Position numbers and translations under genes: made by a program. This document shows, in pieces, positions 1 through 9,587 of a stretch of DNA of 64,000 nt (position 1 is its first letter; every line of letters begins with the position of its first letter). The notes beneath the pieces were generated by a model, which did no database searches, had not been told where the DNA came from, and saw only the letters and a program-made list of their open reading frames with translations. The stretch spans positions 310,001 to 374,000 of the forward strand of contig JABSTR010001154.1 in assembly GCA_013339765.2 (NCBI GenBank), written 5' to 3'. The DNA comes from Haemaphysalis longicornis (taxonomy: Eukaryota > Arthropoda > Arachnida > Ixodida > Ixodidae).

Positions 1-386
1 ATCTTTCTTCTAGTGGCTTACATTCCAATCACATAACTTTTATGGGCATGTCATTGAACTGAGACTGCAAAAGTAGCGATGTTTACTCCTTTTTTGGCAC
101 AATGAAAAGTAGACACAACGTTTTTGCTTTACTCGGTAATGGGTTCATTAACATTTCGTGACAATATATATTACACATCCCCAAGTTAGAACCCATAAAC
201 ACGCCTATGATTTCATTAGGCAGTCTTTATCGACAGGCCTATATTAGCGACGATCAGATGCCACACGGAAAGTTATTCAACGTTACATAGTTTATTTACA
301 ATGTAAAAATTTTACAATATTTCATATTTTACAATTTTACAAGTGTTTATTTACACACAATATAAGCAGCACGAACTTTCTAGGGT
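1..386. other. AT-rich flank with minus-strand polyadenylation signals
   Basis: No gene is visible here. Two TTTATT hexamers on the plus strand (291-296 and 346-351) read as AATAAA on the minus strand, 40-100 bases past the stop codon of the broken MULE transposase next door. They could be its old polyadenylation signals. Confidence 0.35.
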
Positions 387-1798
387 TCAAAGTCGAATAG
401 TGTGGGCCACTCCTCTGAGAAACTGTTGCATAGTTTTTGCGCCTTGGATGTATTGCGTGCACAAAGACTCAAGACGAAGCTGCATTTGGACCGCTAAAGA
501 GTTCGTCCTCTTTTGGGGTGGGACTCCGACCGATTCTTGAGCCATCTTTGCGGAGACCAATGATGCCTCTAAGCGAAGTGCACCAATTGATTTCCCCACC
601 CTCGGGTGGCTATGCCCAACCAGGCTTCCAAATCGTCTGTTCCACGCTTCGCAATTGTTGTTGGTGCGGTGGCTACCTTCCACCGCGGCTTGGTGTACGT
701 TCCACTCTTGAGGTGGGAATCTAGGAGGCAGGCGTCGCAAATGTATGTTACCGCCGACCCTGGTTAACGGGCGGTACGAACCAGTAACGTACGTGGCGTC
801 AAAATATTCCACTAGCTCGTTAGCCTGGGTTGGAGCCAGGCCACGTAGCATGAGCAGCCCATCCCCAACGTCCTCCTCGGGCAGGTAAGCGAGTCCATCC
901 AGCATTCCAACCAAAGCGCGGAATGAAGCGTCTTCATTGTATTGGACAACGAGTCCCAGTTCCTGGATTTTTCGCCATGTGCTTTGGCACAAATGAAAAA
1001 AACAGGCCTTTGTGCGGGTGTCATCCCCCAAAATAGCTTTCACAGCGTTCATTGCGCCTTTTTGGAAGTCTGTCATCACAACATCAGGCACTGGGGTGAA
1101 TCCCAGCGACTCGCATTCTGATGCGACTGCGCTTAGGAGTTCCTCGTACGCCTCCCTGTGTCTTTCTTGTCTACAGACAAGACACTACAGACACTGAGCA
1201 TTCACCCAGCGGAACTAGGATGGCGTACAACTGTAGGAACCCTTTCGGCGCCTGGTCAAATTTGCCGTCCATGAACCATGTGCTGCTCTCACAGAGTAGC
1301 CGCAAGCAGGCAGCTGTTCCAAAAACCAATAGCCTCGAGTCTGTGTCGGGCCCATTGTCATAAAAAAGAAATTTCTCAGGGCTAGGCCCTCCAGTCATGC
1401 TCCATGGAGTGCCGACAATGAGGTCGCGTAGGTCCCTGGAAGTCGGGGGTTATGCTGCGCAGCGCTGTTTCCGAATGACTCTCTTCAAGCTGTCTTCGCT
1501 TTTGATGGCCATCTTTTCTTCTTCTCCGAGACCTTGCAAGGCTTGCGCGACGACACTTGCAGATTAGGGCTACCTGCTTCATAGTCAAGCGAGTCTTTGT
1601 GAAATTCGTTTCAAAATCACTGGGCCCGTGATTTTGCTCACAAGTTATTATCAAATCATCATCTCCTGACGTGGTTATCACTGCTCCCTTGCAGCCTTGT
1701 GCGCGTTTGGTGCAGCGCCAGCGGATTCCATTTGCCGTTTCTTTGTGGCGCGTATACATGAAGCCGCCGCAACATATCTTCTGGCCGCCCTTGTTAGA
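387..1798 (-). pseudogene. Broken MULE transposase with FLYWCH zinc finger
   Basis: Remnant of a Mutator-like (MULE) transposase, which cuts and pastes its own DNA, here read right to left in three reading frames. The first part (about 1798-1400) is a FLYWCH-type zinc finger: a GG...G(F)MY start, a WRC, a second Cys (GCKG) and a late EQNHG histidine. The second (about 1400-1171) is the start of the MULE catalytic domain, with TGGPSPEKFLFYDNGP and the WFMDGKF segment that holds the first catalytic Asp. The third (1091-387, 234 residues) begins PDVVMTDFQKGAMNAV with the second Asp, then a CFFHLCQ Cys/His cluster and a YFDATYVTGSY segment. The frames change near 1400 and near 1170. A CAAG just upstream of 1798, preceded in frame by a stop, could be an old splice acceptor. 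The three domains lie in family order with little lost between them, so it is a young but dead copy or a poorly sequenced one. Confidence 0.8.
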
Positions 1799-2530
1799 CT
1801 TGAGTCACCTCCATTCTGGAACAAAAACAAACAAATTCGATTAAGTGTGTTCCATCTACTGGCGTGGTATACACTCAGACTTCATACCACTATGCTCATA
1901 TTCATGCTATATAGCTGCGTATCGGGCTAGTTTCCTCCTTTAAGACTAATATATGAAATGAACAGTCAGTGTAGTTTTCCTGGCTGCACACGCTTCCTAT
2001 AAACGCTTTAACGCGTAGCATTCTCTGCCTTGTACGGCCCCTGCCGCTCCAACCGTGTAACGCCTTGCATAAAAATGCAGTCTGCGGATGTAACACATTT
2101 GATCGTTATAATAGCGTAAACAGAAATGATTGGTCTAACGGAATTTAAATACGCCAAAAAATACTAAAATAGGGCAATTACAAAACCAAATTAAAAAAAT
2201 CAGATAAACGTATCTTGTACACCTAAAAAATAGAAGACTAAAATAAGAAAGCCCGAAAGAGAACGACGGAAACACATAAAAAAATCGCGAGAATGGATAA
2301 ACGATGTAACGCCCTGCATATGCACAAAAATTATAATTAATAACTAAAAAAATAGAAAAAATAAGACTTTTAAAGCCAACTATGGAAATCAAAAATATTC
2401 TACTTGTGCATCGGCCCCAGCAACGAAGGTAAACAAAAAAGTCCACAAAAGAACGATGGAAGCGCCAATCATAGCGCTAGAAGACCAACCGAGCGCTATG
2501 CCTTTTATCTCCACAAAAATACGCTATTGG
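1799..2530. other. AT-rich DNA, nothing recognised
   Basis: Mostly A/T-rich sequence with many short A-runs. I see no credible coding region, TIR or known repeat. Confidence 0.4.
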
Positions 2531-2532
2531 CG

Positions 2533-2715
2533 AGTTTGAGGCAGGGATTTATACACCCCCCCCCCTAACACCCCCCCCCCCCCAACACCGCCCCCCCCCC
2601 CCAAAAAAAAGATCCCACAAGCACAACCACCCTGCCTAGGAATTTATACAACCCCCCCCCCCCAAACATCCCACCGACACCCCCCAAAATCGAAATTCTT
2701 CATAAACCCCTGGTT
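2533..2715 (+). repeat. C-run dispersed repeat, copy 1
   Basis: Starts with 'ggatttataca' followed by long C-runs separated by 'aacac', repeats the 'aggaatttataca' plus C-run module at about 2638, and ends in 'aaaatcgaaattcttcataaa' followed by 'cccctg'. The same order (ATTTRTACA, C-runs with AACAC, then AAATCGAAATTC...ATAAACCCCTG) recurs on the same strand at 19754-19852 and 54580-54780, so this is a dispersed family and not simple low complexity. Confidence 0.7.
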
Positions 2716-2720
2716 TGAGG

Positions 2721-3832
2721 CAGTTAATACCTTTTAAACCACGGTCAAAAAGGAGCTAACGAAAGTTGTGCAATATTAAAACAACCCAATGCATTTGGCC
2801 AGGGATAACAAAATGTGGCATTAAAAAAATCACGGTGAAGACAGGCCGCGCAGAGTGCTGCACACACTGGAGAATTCTGTGAATTTCTGCACATTTTTTT
2901 TTACACCAAGTTCAAAGACGCGAAGGACGTTGGCTACTTTATTGTTGTGTGGTTCTCCCTTGCTCCTTTTTACCAATGACGTATAGTTGCGTCGTTATGG
3001 CATTTGAATACCGTAACTTTGGAAATTGCATTTTACGGGCGACGCGGTGCTCTTTCAGTACGACTTAGAATCTACTAAATTAGAAAATTGACCTAGCTGC
3101 TTTAATCAGCTACCCAAATATAAACCAATCTTCATAGGACGACTGTAAGAATGTTAAGCCTGTAGTAACGCCTTGGGGTCTCGCATGGAGCGTTTTCTGC
3201 TCGCGAAAACGCGCCGCGCTGGCCACAGGCGTGCTCACGCTGCCGCGGAACCACCCGCACGTTGCGCGCGCCGCGGCCGGCGGCGGCAACATGGCGGCGG
3301 CTTCGGCAGCGAAGTGGTGTCGGGAGCTCGAGTGACCGCTTCTAAGCGCTCTCTAAAATGCCGCTCAAGGCACGCACAAAGTTGCTTGTGTGTTAAAGGA
3401 GCTTATAATGTGGGTGACAACGGTACTATAAAACATCATCCGCGCCGCTAGTGAGAGCGCCCATTCAATATCTGCTGGGGGGGGTAAGCCTAAACATCCC
3501 CGGCGGAGCCAGCCGGCTGTCTCGAGGGATTCGAAACCGCCGCCATGAGGCGCGCCTCCCCATTGGCGCAAGTCGCCAGGCTCCTCCCACTGCCGCGCGC
3601 GACGCGCGTCAAAATCTAGCCAAGGCAGATACTGCCGCGGGCGCGGAATCGTTGACGCGGGCGCCGAAAAAACGTACGCGCAACGCCGACGCGCGCGAAT
3701 CGCGTGAAAAAACGCTCCATGCGGTTCGGCCTTACGTCATCAACGGTAACCTTAGCATGAAGTGGCTTGGTACGGCTCGAGGACGGTCCTTTTCTCCTGA
3801 ACCACTTAGTAGTAGTAGGTGGACCAACTATA
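2721..3832. other. Unrecognised DNA, GC-rich in the second half
   Basis: No gene recognised. From about 3170 the base composition becomes very GC-rich and CpG-dense. 'catggagcgttttct' near 3184 reappears inverted near 3710 (gaaaaaacgctccatg), so this segment may be a worn foldback or TIR element of about 550 bases. Confidence 0.35.
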
Positions 3833-3903
3833 CTCGGGTACAAGTTAAGAACGGTAACGGAAGCTGCCCAGGGCTGTGCCTCAGCACCGCAGCCACCAAG
3901 ATC
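3833..3903 (+). repeat. Short dispersed repeat shared with 58327-58415
   Basis: 'ctcgggtacaagttaag', a spacer, then 'aacggyaacrgaagytgcc', 'gctgtgcctca' and 'caccgcagcc' occur in the same order here and at 58327-58415. The right-hand copy has about 20 extra bases after the first block. No function is suggested by the sequence. Confidence 0.6.
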
Positions 3904-6900
3904 TGGGGCTGAAAGTCAGCGAAAAGGAGACGTACCTTTCAAGACTGGGTGATGATGGCAAGAACGTGGCAGGCAACGGTCAGGGTGTCGGATGACTCCA
4001 GCGTGCTCTGTAACTAAAACTGATGCGAGCGAACGTGCACGGGACCCAAGTTACGTGCGTCAGTCACTTTGAATGCCGCGCTAACTAATTATGAACTTTA
4101 TGGCTGCTGCTAAGCTGAAACGTGGAAGTGCATACTGCTGCTCTACTTGCTCTTATATATTCCTCCGTTAGGGGTGTTCTCAAGGTAAAGTTTGCAAACG
4201 GGTTTTTTTTTCCTGCTAACTCCTTTCTCCCGCCCGCATGGGAAGCTTTCCTTCCTTTCTCCCCCTTGCTTTCGGCTTTAAAGGGGGATGATGCTAGACG
4301 TAGTCACGCGTGCGTGCGTATGTGAGTTGTGTCCACCCCCCTCGGATGCTTTCTCTGTCACCGCAACGGATTCCAGGCAGTTCAGGACCCCTCACATAAT
4401 TAAAACAGCCTGGCAACTAGATATCTTCCGCTGGGGTTACCTTGTTTACCTGTATTGTGCTTGTTTGTTTGCCGGTCGGGCTTAGTTGAGCGTGAAGGGC
4501 GTAAGGAGAAACCGCGGAGGCTTCCTTTGTTATTCGCCCTGCTTTTGTGTCCACCCCACGAGCGGGCCCGGAGACAACGCATACAAGCGCGTAGGCCACT
4601 CCATAATAGCTGAAAGGGATGTCAGCTTTTCAAAGGAGGATTTCCTTGCGTTCGTCTGAGAAGCCGGCGGCGGAGGGCGACCGTTGATATTTTAACGACC
4701 GCGCTTACCGCCACGAAAATTCCCGAACCGGACGGGAGCTGAGGGTCGGTCAAGGGGTCTTGAGTGATAGGTGCACTGCTCAAAGTTACTGGGCGAAGTT
4801 CAGTTCGTCACGCGTCTGAGCCTGGCGACTCGGCGGCTGGCGTGCGCCAAAGAGTAGGCGACCAGACTTTGTTAGACGTGGATCACAAACAGGCGTGCAC
4901 GGTATGACAGTACTTTAAGACGTGTCGCCCGAGAGCCGATTCCTGGAGTTGGGGCTGCTTTTAGATGGTTGGTTTTCATTTCTGTTATATTTGTGTTTTG
5001 CGGAATTTTGGCTTTCTGTATGAGTGAGAGAGGTGGGTCTCCTGGCAAAAGGCTGGGGTGCTTAGCCCGAGTAGCTCTGTTGGTATGAGGTCGTTCGGTG
5101 ACGAGCTGACGGCGCGCGGCGTAGACTTTGAGGATTTGCGAAGCCGGCGTAGGCGCTGTTCGTTTATTGGTCATTCGCCTCGAGAATGGTCGCCTGGGCT
5201 TAGGGCAGCTCTTCCCACGAGTCCGGCGGCGGGCAGCGGCGTCCCTTTAGCCTGGGACGGGATTAGCCACGACTCCCTCATTGTGCCCGTGAGCTCGAGC
5301 AGACAAATGCGGCGCGGCAAGGGGAGTAGCCGCGCGAAGACCGCTCTAAGCGTTCGGCTTTGGCTTTTGAGCAGATGCCGCCTCCTCAACGTAATGGTGT
5401 GACTAGTGTAGGTGTGACTACTCGGCGCGGTCAGTGACTTCGGGTAGAAGATGTCTTGTATTTGCTTGTCGGTTGCAATAACGTACTTGGAGTAATGTAA
5501 AATACTTGGAGTAATGTAAATAGTGTAAATAAACCTAATAACCAGCAAGAAAGGCAGTGCTCATCCCTCACCTGCTTCAAGCATCGGACGTTGGTCATCG
5601 GAGCTAGTCGAGATCGTCCTCTCGGCTCCAGCATCAAACGAAATCCATTATTACGTCTTCGTCATTCCCCAAAAATGATGGAGAGGCGAAATCTAACTGG
5701 GTGCACGTTTTTATTTCCTCTTTTTGGACAGTTCGCAGTGAGTACGTACGTGCACACAAAAAAAGCTTTCAAAGAAAAGGGGCAAAAATGTTTGAGGCTG
5801 ACCACGCTGCGAGCACTTGGCTACAAGTGAGGGAGCAACAAAAATAAAAAAAAAGTGAAAGGGCGCTTCGGCCACTGTAGATGAGTGGCGCCAGCGTGCA
5901 CCTGATACATTGACTATAATGTGAAAGGCACGGGTGACTTGTGGGTGCGGTAGGGATATGCAGGACGAGAACGTTTCGTGCGCGAGTTCCCCGACAGCTG
6001 AACATTTTTGAAGGCGTGCCTTACTGCCACTTTAGAATCGCCGTGGCGGCCGCTAGCAGGACCGGTACTGGAAAAGGTCCATTCAAGGCATGATCACAGG
6101 GCACACCTCCTTCCCGTGAGGGACGAATGCGGTCGTTTTTCAGGGAAGGTCACCCGCGAGTAAAAAGTTGGTGACAGGTAGAGTTCCCGGATCTGCAAAC
6201 GCCTAATCGCGATGCTCGGGCAGCATCGGGTGGGCCCTGGCTCAGCCACGCTGCCGCGACAATTAACCAGTACCATGACAAGTTTCTCCCAAGGAGGGCA
6301 TTGAGAGCCAGCTCAATCAAACGAAATACGCCTCCCCATCTCGCTCGAATCGTCCCCTCTTCCTTCCCTGTTTTGCATAGAGTCTGTTTTGATCTTTGCG
6401 GAACTCGCGATGGAGTTACCCTGGTGGTGGTTGTGCACCAACTTGCATAGCAAACTTCATAAAAAAAATACTTGTTCGTCGTAATTTTATTGAACCATAA
6501 CCTGTGACTGTCTTCGGTTCTTACCGTTTTTCCGAACATAAGGAGATCAGGAAAACGCGCAAAAATATGTGTACGTGCCTGAGAAAATAAACTGGTATAC
6601 ATTTGTGCTCAGATATAGTTCCGAACAATAACATTTATTGTCCATAACGAGCGACCCGCTACGAGTATAGCTCACCTGCTTCCATCATCCCGGGGTCACG
6701 CTCCGCAACATGACGGCAAAATGAACAAAGCGTGTTTCCCACCAGTCGTTCAAACCTTGCAGCAAACACGAGGCGTGATAATAGCAAAGTATTGCCTATC
6801 TTCGGACAAAAGCAGAAGTTTCGAAGCTGCAAACTGCAAAATTATCGAGGTCCACAATCTTAATGAGCGCCACATCGTTCGGTCCGAACTGCAGATACTG

Positions 6901-7422
6901 CCAAGTACAGCTCTATGTCGGCTGACGATCAGCAGTACGAGCCAGCACACTGACATTTTTTTATACTTTACGTAACCTAAATAATACCGTCACTGCAAAC
7001 AAGCTCACCGGACAGGCTGAAGTGAGACTCGCTTCTCAGGGTTTAATAAACGTTTATATTTTTGCCAGTACTTCACGGCAGCCAGCTTAATTTGAAATAA
7101 AAGCTGTGTTGCTCCCTTGCATAAGAAAACTGCTTTCATGAAGTCAATTCTGACAGCCTTAAAACACTGGCCGAGGGCTGCTAAGTGCACGCAGCTTTTT
7201 ACTGTAATAAAAAAAACAAGCAAAGGAAGCACGGTAGGACCGGTCGCAGAAAAAAAATTGTATACAGCATTTGCCGCAAGTAAATTGAGCCTTAGCAAAT
7301 ATATTATATATCAACAGAAGCAAAATAGATTGTGCACAAATAAAGACATAAACATAAATACATTGACCTCCTTCCTTCCCTCATACAGGCGCTCATGCAT
7401 AGGAGCAGTAGTGGTGGGACCA
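3904..7422. other. 3.5 kb with no recognisable gene
   Basis: I find no protein motif, TIR pair or RNA gene that I can support. One detail: 'acttggagtaatgtaaa' is repeated in tandem at about 5484-5520, followed by AATAAA. Open frames of 60-150 codons occur but lack recognisable domains. Confidence 0.35.
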
Positions 7423-7672
7423 TTTCGTCCTAGTTTGAAGATGGGACCATTTATTCCGGAGCCATTTGTTCCGGAACGATTTTTTCCGGGACCATTTATT
7501 CCGCATTTGGGGGCGGGGCGGGTGTAGGCACAAATTGTTCCGGAACAAATGGTCTGGAGGTTCCGGAACTTATGGTACCGGAACAAATGGTCCCAACTCC
7601 AAAGTAGGAACAAATGGTCCCGGAACCAAATGCTCCCGGAACAAATGGTCCCAGAACAAATGGTTCCGAGCC
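7423..7672. repeat. Foldback array of a CCGGAACAAATGGT motif
   Basis: The left part (7443-7503) carries about four copies of ACCATTTRTTCCG. The right part (7530-7672) carries about seven copies of the reverse complement CCGGAACAAATGGT. The two blocks face each other across a short G-rich spacer, so the strand can fold into many alternative hairpins. A diverged version of the same motif is in the tandem repeat at 24535-24913. Confidence 0.7.
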
Positions 7673-7756
7673 CCTCTTTGGGCGAAATTATTGCATAAAA
7701 CTCCACGTGTGCTCTCTGTTTCCATTTGCTACATCTTGCTGCTGTGCGGTTAAGGG

Positions 7757-8361
7757 ACTTCCGTTTGGAGTGGGTTAAAGGACTTCCAAACAGGGTTAAA
7801 GGACGTCCGTTTGGAGTGGCAGCAGTCCCAGCAACTTTCCAGAAGTACATGGAGTCCACGCGTGTTGGAATTCCAGGAGTGTGCGTTTACCTGATGATGT
7901 GATCATTAGCGGCACATCAAGCGAATAACACGCACCACGCCTAGAGCTTGTACTTGACAGGCTAGCCAGCGACAACTTGCGCTTAAGCATAGAGAAGTGC
8001 TGTTTTGCAGTGCCCGAGGTAAAATTCTTGGGGTACCTGATCAATGCTGAAGGCATTCATCCCACTGATGACAAGGTGCGTGCTATCAGTGAGGCACCAG
8101 CACCAACCAACAAGCAGGAGCTGCAGTCCTTTCTTAGGCTCATAACGTTCTACTATCGATTCCTAGAGCAGCGGGCAACTGTGGCTAACGACCTGTACCA
8201 CCTGTTACAAAATGATGTCCAATGGAGCTGGTCGGAACAACACCAGAAGGCATTCGACGCGCTTAAGGACCCGCTCCGGCGGCGCGTAGTCCTCAGGCAC
8301 TATACGATGAAACGAAGCCCCTGCTTCTAGCCTGTGACGCATCGCCCTACGGCGTGGGCGC
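7757..8361 (+). pseudogene. pol: Gypsy reverse transcriptase, C-terminal part, into RNase H
   Basis: Starts at the GLPFGV segment of a Ty3/Gypsy RT, continues through PATFQKYME and the catalytic YLDD box (about 7885-7905), then the KCCFAVPEVKFLGYLI and HPTDDKV segments of the RT thumb and connection (from 7977). It ends with the first RNase H strand, ACDASPYGVGA, which carries a catalytic Asp. One base is missing in the Leu codon of YLDD, a stop follows a few codons later, and there is another frame change near 8300. Before 7800 the 'ggacttccgtttggagtgg' block is partly repeated, as if the edge was locally duplicated. The reading frame is cut at 8361 by the solo LTR. Confidence 0.85.
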
Positions 8362-9078
8362 TGTTGCGACCGGGCGGGGGCACCCGATCCTTTCTCCGTG
8401 GCCTCCAACATACGATGGGTAGCGTGTATGGTGCGAGCGGCCAGCCGCTGTTGCAGCCGTGTGAAGAAGTCCAGAGCAGTAGGATAACGTAACTGTTTAC
8501 TTCATCGAGAGGTGAGCCGAAGCCAAAGAAACATACAATGCCCTGACGGCGGTAGGTTACAATACAGGACACGAGCAGCGCCCCGCACCGCGTGGATTCG
8601 CTGCTCAGACAGGAATTAATTTCCAAACGTTTGTTGCTGCTTCTATTCATACCCAAAAAAACGGCCCCCCAAGAGTAACACGCCTACGAAATCAACAGAC
8701 CACACACACACTCTGTCCATAGTTCGTGAGTCATTCATGGGTTCGCCTCACGTGCCGTCCGGAGGGGGGGAGAGTGTCCTTGAAGGTGCCGGGGTCGCGC
8801 TATCGAAGGTTTGATCGCGCCGATAGCGAAACGTCTGAGTTGGGGAGGTCAAGGCGGGACCTCACCGACGTGCAGGGTGCCTGAAGGGTGTGGCGAACGC
8901 CAGGAAGCATGCCTGGGCGTGCCGCTGGCAGCCGCCGGAGGCGCGTTGCAAAGCGAGGTGACTGACCCGGCATGTCGAGACACGAAAGTACGATTCACCG
9001 ACACGCGGGCGCACGTGGTTGATTCCCACGTGGTGGCTGATTCGGGAAAATACGGCGGCGTTTGGCCGATTCGTAACA
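8362..9078. mobile_element. Solo LTR inserted in Gypsy RNase H
   Basis: 717 bases that begin TGTTGCGAC and end TCGTAACA, the usual TG...CA ends of an LTR. They are flanked on both sides by GCGC (8358-8361 and 9079-9082), a 4-bp target-site duplication. Taking out the LTR and one GCGC rejoins ACDASPYGVGA to VLSQADDHGREAPIAFAS in one open frame, so this is a true insertion into RNase H. It carries no coding sequence and is probably the result of LTR-LTR recombination. Its ends differ from the host element's own LTR (TGTGTTCGTG...), so it is another family. Confidence 0.85.
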
Positions 9079-9587
9079 GCGCAGTGCTTTCACAAGCCGA
9101 CGATCATGGCAGGGAAGCACCGATTGCTTTCGCTTCCCGCACCCTTTCAGCGGCAGAGCGCAACTGGATCGAGAAGGACTCGTAACCGTGTATGGAGCCA
9201 TACACTTTCACCAGTACATTGATGGCAGACACGTGATCATCATTACGGATCACCGACCTCTGTTGGGTATTTTGGGCCCCCAGAAACAAATACCCCATAC
9301 GCTGTCCCCCCGTGTGACACGGTGGTGCATAAAAATGTCAGCGTACGACTACGAGCTCGTGCACCGCCCAGGAAAAAGTCACCAGAACGCGGACGCATTG
9401 AGTCGTCTGCCGCTCGGCGAAACAATTGAGGATCCCCCACAAGCGGGCGGCGTGCTGATGTTGGAAGCCCTGCCTAATCCACTGCTAACGGCCGACACGG
9501 TCGCCGTAGCGACGCAAGAGGACCCGACGTTGTCGCAACTGAGCGAGGCACTGCACCAAGGCCGCGTGCAGAAACTGACCGGAGAAA
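9079..9587 (+). pseudogene. pol: Gypsy RNase H and start of integrase linker
   Basis: Continues the RNase H cut at 8361: a QADDHGREAPIAFASRTLS segment with the catalytic Glu in AAERNW, then after one lost base near 9180 the HFHQYIDGRHVIIITDHRPL segment with the next catalytic Asp. It goes on through the tether (YDYELVHRPGKSHQNADALSRLP) to a spacer rich in small residues. It stops at 9587, where the long-TIR element begins. Its sequence order is exactly that of a Gypsy pol. Confidence 0.85.
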
